Assembly: GCA_949987565.1 (NCBI GenBank)
Contig: OX465113.1
Span: 6,446,551 to 6,510,550, forward strand
Source: Luidia sarsii
Lineage: Eukaryota > Echinodermata > Asteroidea > Paxillosida > Luidiidae
Length of the DNA stretch: 64,000 nt
Direction: 5' to 3'
Positions within the stretch are counted from its first letter, which is position 1, and each line of letters begins with the position of its first letter. Below are positions 54,758 to 64,000 of this stretch, in pieces. Under the pieces are notes generated by a model. It did not search any database and was not told the origin of the DNA. It saw nothing but the letters and a program-made list of their open reading frames with translations. The position numbers and the translations under genes are program-made.

Positions 54758-55038
54758 CACCATGCAGCTTTCTGATAATCCTTCTTTTGTGTTCACTCCT
54801 GATCCTCCACACTTCTCTCTTTTATCTTTCCCCCTCTTCTCATGAATCCCTACCCTACTCCTTGCCCTTCCCTTTGATCTCGCCCTACTAGCTTCACTCT
54901 TTGTCCTTTGCTTCTCATCCGTGTCCTATTCACTCTCTTCTCCCTTCCTTCATGTACATGTATCTGGTTTGTCCTTGTCACTCTGCCTTTGAGAAAGGTC
55001 CTGCTAGGATCGAAACGTCGGGCCCACTAAATTTTAAG
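54758..55038 (+). other. Penelope-like 3' UTR with conserved terminal motif
   Basis: C/T-rich UTR ending with TTTGAGAAAGGTCCTGCTAG and GGATCGAAACGTCGGGC. The small hairpin TCCT-gct-AGGA followed by CGAAACGTC resembles the 3' half of hammerhead ribozymes reported in Penelope-like elements, but a canonical CTGATGA box is not present. Confidence 0.6.
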
Positions 55039-55085
55039 ATTAGTAATCTGTTATTTCAGTATAAGGTCTCTTAAAGAAGAGGTGT

Positions 55086-55101
55086 GGTTCTGAAAAGAAC
55101 C
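55086..55101 (-). promoter_or_regulatory. Histone-type 3' stem-loop (orphan)
   Basis: The minus strand reads GGTTCTTTTCAGAACC, fitting the replication-dependent histone consensus GGYYCTTTTCAGRRCC, followed by ACCACACC and a TTTAAGAGA purine-containing stretch like a histone downstream element. No histone coding sequence is recognisable upstream on the minus strand (55102-55700). Confidence 0.6.
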
Positions 55102-56635
55102 TGAGTGGTACATCTTACCCTGGATTTACGTCTGTACAGCAAGGTCTGTACAAGCATGGTACGAGTGTCAAGGATTTGTACTTGTATGCAGTATGCACAT
55201 AATTATGACCATTGACCAGGCATGAAAGAAAAGACCACTCACAAAAGCCAGTAAGGTGGCGCTGTAAACTTCACAAACTTTAATCATCTGTTCACACAAA
55301 CAAAATCGCTGATAAAATGATAAAACATAACATTATGTTCAGCAAACATCATCTACTTCATTACAATGTTATGGGTGTAGCTATACAATGTTACCATAAA
55401 ATCCAATCACAACACTTGTACAAGTGCCATGCACCAGGTTTAAGGTCGACCTTAGAAATACTGCTTGAATAAATTTGCAGTATTAATTTAATTCAATAAG
55501 AGTCTGCCGTGCTCGATGTAATAAGCACTGAATGCGTATTAATTTACAATACATCAAACTTTTAAAAGTCTTCAGTTCGAAACAATAGAAATAGTATTCC
55601 CTATCAAATTCCAAATGAATACGAACTTCATTGACTTTAAGCTTTTCCAATAACCCAAATTAAGTTACAAAAATACCACTGTAAATATAAATACATAAAT
55701 ATTCAATAACCAAAAATAGAAAATAGAAAAGTTTCAATGCTAGCAAATAAATTTAGGAACAAATTAATATCTATTGCATCAAGACTGACAAAAACTTCAA
55801 TCAAGGAATTATAGCAACTTCATAGCTGAATGGTCCGATACATTTCAAAATAAAAAGACCAGTCAAATGTATGCAATAACAGCATGCAATACCAGTAAGC
55901 TCCGTGAGTCCCCATCCATTTGCATAGGTTCCGCATCAGCATGAGCAACATTGGTCTTTAGATCTGGCATGCAAATGGAACAATTGGAAACTGCACCTGC
56001 CAAAACAACTATTTGTTGCAACATGCATTCCACTTGTCAGTGAGTTGGTAGCCTAATTTATACTGTATTATAATGTAAGCTTGAGGTATACCGTAATTAT
56101 ACCACTGCTACAGTAGCACCAAATGCCTTAAGAACAATGAGTAATTGAGGTGCAATTCAAAAGACAATCATAGCCAATAACATGTACACAGTTATGCGGC
56201 TCAATTTATGAGTCAATGTGCACAATTAGCATCAATCAAAGGTAGGTATTTTAAGGCAAACCCTTGCTTTCCACCTCACAAAGTGAAAGTATATCCATAT
56301 TTTTCACACACAACCATTTGATTCACTAGTGTAGTGTTAGCAATATTAATAATTTGAACTTATTTCTTTCTTTAAATTTTGCATATGGTTTAATGGGTGT
56401 TAATATTCAGTAAAACTTACACCTTCTGACTCAAAGGTAAAAAGTGGCTAGCTAAAAGGAAAGAAATATTCATACACCTGTATATAAAGCAAATTCAAAT
56501 ACTTTGGTAATATGTACATGTACATTATCTGTTATAGAAGAGTGTAATTTGAATAGTACTGAGGATATATCAGGAGTACAGACTGTAAATTAAACAACAT
56601 TAAAGCATACAAATAAATTGTACTTTTGAACAATT
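55102..56635. other. Noncoding, no gene seen
   Basis: A/T-rich DNA without exon, RNA or element termini that I could support. Confidence 0.4.
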
Positions 56636-56864
56636 GGAAAAATGACAAAGAAAACATTGCCTGGACCGGGACTTGAACTAAAGACTTCTGGTTTTGTGAA
56701 CCAGCACTCTTAAAACCTAAGCTACATGTATCCAGCCCTTACATGGTGGCCCTCTCAAACAGTCAGCTAGTATTTGCCGAGGTGGGGATGCCACTCTGAA
56801 GCATTAAACCAGTGACTGCTGTATATATCCAGGGATCACACCCCCATATTAATTCAGATGCAAA
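56636..56864 (-). mobile_element. tRNA-derived SINE, inverted
   Basis: On minus: CTTTGCATCTGAATTAATA..., then AGGGCTGGATACATGTAGCTT (A-box-like), a Cys/Lys-tRNA-like middle and AGTTCAAGTCCCGGTCC (B box), then a tail ending in CAATTGTTCAAAA. Confidence 0.75.
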
Positions 56865-56980
56865 GTTTTCTTTGGCAGTTTTCCATTTATCTGTTTGACT
56901 TAAATTGAAAAAGCTGCATCCGCTTTGTAATTTGTGTGATCCAATTTGTGCGAATTTCTATAGCCAGGCTTATAACATTT

Positions 56981-57900
56981 TGTTTGCATCTGAATGAAGG
57001 CAGGGGCTGATCCCTGGAGATATACGCAGTTAACCACTTCGCGCCGGGACCTCCGAATCCGGAGGTCAATTGGATTGCCTTTGCAACGGGGCCCTCCGAA
57101 TCCGGGCACCACTATTGTCCACATTCTAAACAAAGACTCTTTTCAGCTTAGAACAAAGCAATACGAATCAGTACAAAGACCCCTTTTGACGTAAGTTGCC
57201 ACATGAATTGGAAGATTAGCAGCAGTAATTGTGCAATTGTGGGACTTTTACTGTGGAGGATCGAGGGATACCGCGATGCAGCTGAAAGCACGCAGGGGAC
57301 ATTGTCTTTGCATGCCACACAGCCCAACGGTCGTCGGTCTGGCATTAGAATTCCCCCCACATTCTTTACCGTAATCTGTACGCTCGTTTGTGGCCGACCA
57401 ACTCGAAGATTTGACTGCCTGGAGTGGAGGCTGGAGTCTGCGGTCAGGGATTGTCAGCAGCGTACACGCACGCACACGCACACACACACATCCGTTACGG
57501 TCCATTGACGACGCACAAAGGGTCCTTTTTCGAACGGATAATCTCTTGACAAAAGCCACAACGACGTCCGAATTGTGCCAGGTTTTACTCTCTTGTACCC
57601 ATAGTATACCCTTATCGATTTATTTCACATAAATATATTGTTCCGATTATTTTAGCAAGATTTTAAAATGATGCATTGTTCAAAAACCCCCGTATGGCGG
57701 TCATCGGCGCTGAAAAACCCCCCGGCGCGAAGTGGTTAATGGTTGTATGCTTCTGACTGGCATCGACACCCCGGCAAAGACTAGTTGAATACTTGGGAAG
57801 ACCACTATTTATGGGCTGGATAGCTCAGATGGTAAAGCACTGGTGCGTAAAACCAGAGGTCTTGGGTTCAGTCTTTGCCATTTTTATAAAACATTACCGT
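56981..57900 (+). mobile_element. tRNA-derived SINE split by a MITE
   Basis: The 5' half 56981-57033 and 3' half 57736-57900 join across the MITE. The 3' half contains GGCTGGATAGCTCAGATGG (A box), ACTGGTGCGTAAAACCAGAG and GGGTTCAGTC (B box). It aligns with the inverted copy at 56636-56864. Confidence 0.75.
57034..57735 (+). mobile_element. TTAA-flanked MITE, 702 bp, inside a SINE
   Basis: TTAA at 57030-57033 and 57736-57739. Termini CCACTTCGCGCCGGG and CCCGGCGCGAAGTGG are exact inverted repeats. Near-identical interior to 15167-15862. Confidence 0.95.
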
Positions 57901-59486
57901 AAATCATATTCAAAGGATAAAAACATCATATTTAAAAAAAAAATATTCAGTTACCATAAAGAATGAGTTGCCTTTTAATCTAGTGATGATCACATTATTT
58001 TGTTGCAACATGTTGTAACTTACAAATAAGTAATGAATCTAATGTGCCATCTAAAATGAAGAAAGTAATTTACAGTTTCATCATGTACTTGAATTAATCT
58101 GTTGCGTCTTTAAAACGTTTGTGGCAGTATGATTTTTAGTACTGACCAAAGAATAGCTGTTTGCCATTCCTGGCCACAAGAGTGTATAAAAAAAAACCAG
58201 GTGGGGCATTTTTTGTGATCTCATTTTTTTCTTATATCATATCATTTTACAGACTAATGAATAAGAATCAATAAAAAAAAATTTCATGCCTATATGTTCG
58301 CTGCTTCACAAGGCTACAGATCTCAATCAGAACTCTTTTCAGAAATGCATGTGCAGATCACTGATCCATGCCCACTTATAGACAACAACGGCCCATAGAA
58401 AGATACTAGAGACACTAATACATGTGATATGCAGTAGAGTAGTTCTTATGTTTGCAGATTCCACTTACATCAATATATTTAAAATAATAGAGCTTATAAG
58501 TGTAAATCACCACATAACTGAAAGGTAGGTCATGATTACATGGACTAAATGTTATACAAAAGAAATGCTGAAACATATTTGATCATTCAAACATAATATG
58601 CTACACAGCATAAAAAGAAAAACCAGAAAGAAACGTTGCAAATTGCTTATTGACGTAATAACCAAAATGCAAATCTAAAATAATGTACAGGGCCGGACAT
58701 TCTGATCCTAGCAGGATTTTTTTTTGTAAAAGAAAGTTTCTGCTGGGATCTAAATGTCCGCACCTTTACATTATTCAGAAACCAAATATTATCCAATGCA
58801 TTCTTTGGAACAATGGAAATAATCTATGTAAATTGGAGGAGTGAAAAACGATGTGTTAGGTATTCAGTACTTAGGACCCGAGTCACGAATCTCTGACAAT
58901 TTTTTGAGTTTTACTGTTTTCATGTACATTTGACGGGTCAAAAAGGTCTTTAGAATCTTTCTCAGGGGTTTCATTTCAGATATAATGTAAAATGATGTGA
59001 ACTTGCATCAATCATTTCAATTATGACGTGTGCATGTATAATATTTGGAAATATACTGTGTATAATACAGTGCATCCCTGACTGAACATTGCTTTTAAAA
59101 ACTATACAACTACCACCATACTGAGCAAATATTCTTAACCCTTAACTTTGTATATACATGTTATGTAGAAGTATTTGACTTATACTGCACAGACACTAGG
59201 TTGGGTTTTTGGAATTACTGTAGCACACCACTAAGCAATTTCATTCATATCTTTCATGTTTATAGTTGTTTTACTACTCTATAGTGTATATCCGAATATG
59301 TTCATCTCTCACGGCCTGGTGCAAAAAACATGACCTATTGTTTGAGCTAAAACTTCATTGTGTTGTTTTGGGGGCCTGTTTAATGGTTTAACAATACTAT
59401 GGTAATCTTTTGACCTTAACAATGTTGTATTGGGCATTTAATTGCTTAGAGGGATTCAAATAGGGATAAGCTACTAAAAGATGAAT
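57901..59486. other. Noncoding, one inverted Penelope-tail-like motif
   Basis: A/T-rich. At 58686-58752 GGACATTCTGATCCTAGCAG and CTGCTGGGATCTAAATGTCC form a palindrome whose arms resemble the Penelope tail motif. Nothing else recognised. Confidence 0.45.
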
Positions 59487-59706
59487 CCTGGGCCTAATTT
59501 CATGGCTCTGCTTAATAAAGAATTCTGCGCTTACAAGACGCGGCAATTAGCAGATGACAACGCTTTGCATTCCAGGCAGGGAAGCAATTCACGTATGTGC
59601 CTAGTGAATCATTTTGCACTTGCGGAAGCGAGAAATAATATTGGCTGTGAAATACGCTTGCGCAAGCATCGATTCTACGCTTACGGTAAGCAAAGCCATG
59701 AAATTG
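59487..59706. mobile_element. 220-bp MITE, GGGCCTAATTTCATGG ends
   Basis: GGGCCTAATTTCATGGCTCT at the left is matched inverted by GCCATGAAATTGGGCCC at the right. The interior is rich in GCGCTTAC/GCGCAAGC. No coding capacity. Confidence 0.85.
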
Positions 59707-59724
59707 GGCCCTGGCCAAAATAAA

Positions 59725-60802
59725 CCACTTCCTGCCGGGCCACTTTCCAGTGCTGGTGATCACCATACAGGGGTTTTTGACCAATGTGTCATTTTCAAAA
59801 TTCACTAAACAATCCGGAACAATATGATGTATACCTGAGAAAAACATGTATTTCAATATGATGTCAATATGATTACACTATGTGTACAGTACAAGTGTGT
59901 AAACCCTGCCACAATTCGGACATGAGTTTTGCTTTTGTCAAGATATCATCTGCCTGATATCGATTAAGGGCAAATTGTGCATGGACAACAATGGAGCATG
60001 TGCAACTGTGCACGTACCATGTGTAAAAGTAGAACCTGTACTGAAGCCTATTGATTGCAGATTAGCATCCACTCCAGGCAGTCAAATCTTCGAGGTAGTC
60101 AGCCCTAACCAAGCATACAGTAGGGCTGTTCCCACTACGAAAATAATCACGATTTGAATCGCGTTAGGTTTTTTTCGTGTCCACACAGGCCCAAAAATTG
60201 CGAGCTAATTGCAGTTAGCAGTAGTGGTCAAATGATGGGTGTGTCCCTATTAGGGTGACCCATGCAGGGAGACATATAATATAAACAAGCACGGCACTTC
60301 CTGTCAATCAGAGTGTAAGCAGTGCATTGGGGGATTAAAAAAAACTGCGATTCAGTGGACCGTTTCCACACACAACGCGCTGCAAATAAACGCAATTATT
60401 TGAAAAAAATCTCACTAATAGTGAAGTCCGAATCGCGTTTCAAATCCCACTAATAATTGCGTTTATTTTGTCCACAAACGCGAAAGAAGTGGAGTTTGAA
60501 TCGTGATCCAAATAATTGTGTTTATTTGGTGTAGAGGAAACTGCCCTAGCGAAGGTAGTGGGGGATTTTCACTGTTTATCAGACAACCGTTGGGCTGTAG
60601 GACATGCCAACACGCTGTCTACCATGGCAATGCACTATCCCTCGATGATTCATAGTAAAGGTCCCTGTTGCCGCTAATCTGGCAATTTGTGTGGCAACTT
60701 ACATCAAAACAGGTCTTCTTCATGCTACACATTGCTCTGGGTAGGCCTGGCACATAGCAACACCAGCAGCATTCCGAATTGGGAAAACCCGGCACAAAGT
60801 GG
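59725..60802 (-). mobile_element. TTAA-family MITE, inverted, with nested insert
   Basis: Left terminus CCACTTCCTGCCGGG (flank TAAA, mutated) and right terminus CCCGGCACAAAGTGG followed by TTAA. Orientation opposite to 57034-57735. The interior is interrupted at about 60119-60550. Confidence 0.8.
60119..60550. mobile_element. Nested element, TAGGGCTGTT / AACTGCCCTA ends (hAT-like?)
   Basis: TAGGGCTGTTCCCAC at about 60121 and AACTGCCCTA at about 60540-60549 are inverted. The interior has repeated AATCGCGTT/AATAATCACGATT motifs in both orientations. Ends resemble hAT termini, but no clear 8-bp TSD is visible. Confidence 0.5.
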
Positions 60803-60806
60803 TTAA

Positions 60807-61967
60807 GATGGAATAACAGGCCTGTGGCCGATTTCACCAAACTCATCGTAAGACTGTGAAATCCACCCCAGGTTTCATAGGACACCTATTACAATATGAA
60901 GTACAAGATTGCCAAGTCTGGAAAGTGGCCCTCTAACTTGACTTCCTACTAAGTTAACGCATCTATTTGATATATTATTAATAAAATGTTAGTCATTATA
61001 CAAACAATTATTGAGGTAGCATGGACTCATACATATACATGTTCATGTGTATAAAAAATGTCAAAAAATACATGAAAAGTTGTCACTGGCCCACCTCACT
61101 TCAGATATAAACTGGCATACTTCGTCCTAGCTGTAAACTGCTAACATTACTTTGTGAGTGACTGTGGTTCAGTTTGGGTGTTATCATGTCTTGAATTTAC
61201 TATTTGCGTTATTAAGATTTTTTCTATAGTTTGCTTTAATTTAGTTTATGTTTTATTCAAGTTTGGACTTTGGTGTCTGTGCCCAAATGAAATATGCAAT
61301 AAAAAAATAATGCCCCTGTATACTTGCATACGTACATGTACCCCCGTACAGTGTACGTGAAAACACTAAGACATGGTACAGGGAAACATTCTATACATTA
61401 ATGATCCAACCAACGTTTGGGACTTGTATGGGCACAAGATGACATAATATGTACATGTCAAACATCACATCCCATACAAACTGGCATGTATTCGCAAGTC
61501 AACTTATACTTCAACATATACCGGTAAAACTGTTTAAATTGCAAAGAAATAGTACAATTTGTTTTAAACCTTTATCAAACTACATGTAACTGAGCAGAAC
61601 AAAGCCAAACGTTCAACATAGAAAAAACTATGACCAATAAAGGCAACATATTTATGTCACTTGAGAGGCAAAGTTTTTCTGGCCTGTATTTACACGACCA
61701 ACATGCAAGTCCTCAGAATTTGATGAAAATTGCTGTGCCCTGTAGACATTATTGTGTCATTTACACATGTGCCAATTATCAGTGGAATCTTACTTTCTTT
61801 GAGTGAATGGAAAAGGTAAACAGAAACAAAAAGTTTTTACTTTACAAATTTGTATGCACATGTAAAGATATGCATACAAAATTTTCACTTTTTCAACTGA
61901 CCAAGTGTGGAGTAATGTCTATAAATCGATCAAATTTAAAATTCCCAGAAATATTTATGGGGATTCA
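60807..61967. other. Noncoding, no gene seen
   Basis: A/T-rich intergenic DNA without supported features. Confidence 0.4.
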
Positions 61968-61971
61968 TTAA

Positions 61972-62574
61972 CTATTTTGCACTTGGACCTCTGAATTTGG
62001 AGCACTGCTGGTTTTTCTATGCAACATAGACTCTTTTCAGCCTATTACTACGAATCATGACAATTGCGCTATTGTGGGACCTTTACTCTAGATGAACTAG
62101 GGATAGCATGCTGCCACAGTCACACAGCCCAATGCTGGCATGTCACACAACCCAATGGTCGTCAGTAAGCCAGCGGAATTCCACCCACTATCTTCACCAC
62201 AAAGTGAACACTCGGTTACAGTTGGGGGACCACCTCGAAGATTTGACTGCCTGGAGTGGAGGCTAGTCAGTGGTCACAGGCTGTCAGTGTCAGTACAGGA
62301 GCTACTCAGACAAACTGTGCACATTCACAGTCGCGCTATGCTCTATTGATTACGCACAATGGGCCCTTCTTTTTTGGATGGATACCAGTAGTCGGATACC
62401 GGTAATCCCTTGACAAAAGCCAACCTGATGTCTGAATTGTACCAGTTTTGACTCACTTGCACACATAGAACACCTTTCGATTCATTTCACAGATTGTTTT
62501 GATGCATTAAAACATTGTTAGAAAACACCTGTATGGCAGTCATGAGCACAGGAAATAGGCCTGGCACAAAGTGG
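61972..62574 (+). mobile_element. TTAA-flanked MITE, 603 bp
   Basis: TTAA at 61968-61971 and 62575-62578. Diverged termini CTATTTTGCACTTGG and CCTGGCACAAAGTGG. Internal GATTTGACTGCCTGGAGTGG shared with the 57034 copy. Confidence 0.85.
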
Positions 62575-62835
62575 TTAAGTAGAGATGCAACTATTCTCTA
62601 GAAATGAAATACCGAGTAGTTAATTTCTTTTAAAAAAATAAGGTCAAATGTCACATAAGTCGTCATATGTCATGATTACCCTCTACCCACAAAAAAATCG
62701 TTTTAATAAATATGTCCAAACATTTCCCATCATCTTACTACCAAATTTGCACTATTTTTTTTTTTTTTTTTTTTTTTTTACTTCTGCCATGCTCACAAGG
62801 GAATCCAGATTCCCCTAAAAATTAGGATGTGTAAA

Positions 62836-63770
62836 CCACTTCGTGGTGGCCATTTTTCCAGTGCCCTAAAAAACTGTCCATGACTGCCATACAGGTATTT
62901 TTTAACAATGTGTCATTTTCAAAACTCGCTAAAACAATTGGGAACTATATAATTTGAATCAACAAGGGTATACTATGTGTACAAATGAGTCAAACCTGGC
63001 ACAATTGGGACGTTGGTGTGGCTTTGTCAAGGGATTTTCCATTTGAAAAAACAGGGCCCATTGTGCATCATCAATGGAACGTATTCAGCATAGCATTAAT
63101 TGTGTGTGCCTGTGTGGGTGTGAGAGTGTGTGTGTACTGGTACTGATAGCCTCTGACCAGACTAGCCTCCACTACAAGCAGTCAAATTGTTGAGGTGGTC
63201 AGCCCCAACCGAGTGTACAGTTTGTGGTGAAGAAAGTGGGTGGAATTCTGCCGGCTTGACGACAGTTGGGCTGTGTGACATGCCAACGCAATGTCTCCTG
63301 TGGCAGCGAGCCTGTGTGGGTGTGAGTGTGTGTGTACTAGTACTGATAGCCTCTGACCAGACTAGCCTCCACTACAAGCAGTACAATTTTCGAGGTGGTC
63401 AGCCCCAACTGAGTGTACAGTTTGTGGTGAAGAAAGTGGGTGGAATTCTGCCAGTTTGATGACAGTTGGGCTGTGTGACATGCCAACGCAATGTCTCCTG
63501 TGGCAGCGAGCTATCCCTCGATCATCCATAGTAAAGGTCACACGAAAGTGCAATTGTTGCTGCTAATCTGGCAATTCATTTAGCACGTTGTGTAAAAACA
63601 GGTCTTTACTTCAGGTCTTTACTGTCATACTTCGTATTGATATGTTTTAGGGTGAATAGAGTATTATTTGTTAAAAACTTGGACAATAGTGGTGACCGGA
63701 TTTGAATAGCCCATCACATATTAGTAAAACCATAGCAGACCCCAAATGGGGTGTTCCTGGCATGAAGTGG
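62836..63770 (-). mobile_element. TTAA-family MITE with 200-bp internal duplication
   Basis: Left CCACTTCGTGGTGG (flank TAAA), right GGCATGAAGTGG then TTAA (63771-63774). Internal GCCTCTGACCAGACTAGCC occurs at 63149 and 63349: a 200-bp tandem duplication. A T-tract at 62754-62780 lies just outside. Confidence 0.82.
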
Positions 63771-63774
63771 TTAA

Positions 63775-64000
63775 TGACTCAATAGTGTTTACAGGCACAG
63801 CAATGTTTATCAAAATTTGAGGACCTCTTGTCAAAAGGTGTGTTGGTCTGACATGGAATAACCTGTGTCATGGTGGAATAGTTTGCATTCAGTCTGAAGG
63901 GTCTTCAGTCTAAGGAGCTTTCTGAAAATATATCTGAGATAATATACATTATGAAGCACGATCTTGTGAATCAAATTATTGAAAATGGGGTACAATTCAT
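63775..64000. other. Window end, nothing recognised
   Basis: No coding or repeat feature supported. Confidence 0.4.

Larger units (their letters stand above)
53615..55038 (+). mobile_element. Chimeric 1.42-kb Penelope-like insertion with integrase-like 5' part
   Basis: Flanked by ATTAATAATCTGTT (53601-53614) and ATTAGTAATCTGTT (55039-55052), consistent with a 14-bp TSD in the 21-bp array, the same length as the TSD of the 58-bp copy at 18385. The insert joins an integrase-like gene fragment (53645-53944) to the RT and endonuclease part of a Penelope-like element (53945-54757) and its 3' UTR. The 3' end is defined by homology with 18385-18442. Confidence 0.75.

Noticed and set aside
54983..55025. 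Active hammerhead ribozyme
   Set aside because: The hairpin and CGAAACGTC half are present, but the CTGATGA core is not, so self-cleavage is not supported.
57248..57559. piggyBac C-terminal cysteine-rich domain in the TTAA MITEs
   Set aside because: Some Cys/His-containing frames exist on the minus strand, but spacing does not fit and frames differ between copies.
57816..57890. Functional tRNA gene
   Set aside because: A and B boxes are present, but the cloverleaf is degenerate and the surrounding repeat structure shows a SINE.

Overview
This is a eukaryotic nuclear window, most likely from a marine invertebrate animal. It has two intron-split host genes with GT-AG junctions, no bacterial operon features, and metazoan-type transposons (a Polinton/Maverick, Penelope-like elements, a LINE with an APE-type endonuclease domain, THAP/TTAA DNA transposons). 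I cannot name the species from sequence alone.

Host genes. EIF2B3 (translation factor eIF2B gamma) lies on + as 11 coding exons between 8573 and 20568. Every intron phase is consistent and the spliced length is 460 codons plus stop. RPL37 (60S ribosomal protein eL37) lies on - as three coding exons (28490 down to 25681); the short exon carrying the initiator ATG was not located. One RPL37 intron holds a convincing C/D-box snoRNA on the same strand (27687 down to 27597). An orphan histone-type 3' stem-loop sits at 55086-55101 on -.

Layout. 1-1240: two tandem arrays, followed by a frameshifted hypothetical gene on - (1274-1823). 2.6-8.2 kb: AGTACT/ACTAGT-rich simple repeats interspersed with hairpin elements and MITEs. 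8.5-20.6 kb: EIF2B3, with MITEs, SINE pieces and a 58-bp Penelope-derived insertion in its introns. 22.0-24.8 kb: decayed LINE with a Penelope-like fragment inside. 25.6-28.5 kb: RPL37. 29-37 kb: nested palindromic and foldback elements, including pairs of inverted arrays of short CAACTCGTACG-type repeats. 37-41 kb: a long inverted-repeat structure enclosing a THAP-bearing element and a GC-rich exon-like ORF, then a three-copy tandem repeat of about 215 bp. 41.4-53.2 kb: a decayed Polinton (capsid-like ORF, packaging ATPase, integrase, protein-primed DNA polymerase B, small ORFs), interrupted by a Penelope-like reverse transcriptase ORF and a 62-bp minisatellite open in all three forward frames. 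53.3-55.1 kb: a 21-bp array split by a chimeric integrase-like plus Penelope insertion with 14-bp target duplications. 55-64 kb: noncoding DNA with SINEs and TTAA-flanked MITEs.

Apart from EIF2B3 and RPL37, which both serve translation, almost all recognisable coding sequence belongs to mobile elements, most of it frameshifted or truncated. The nested insertions allow several element boundaries and target-site duplications to be read directly.
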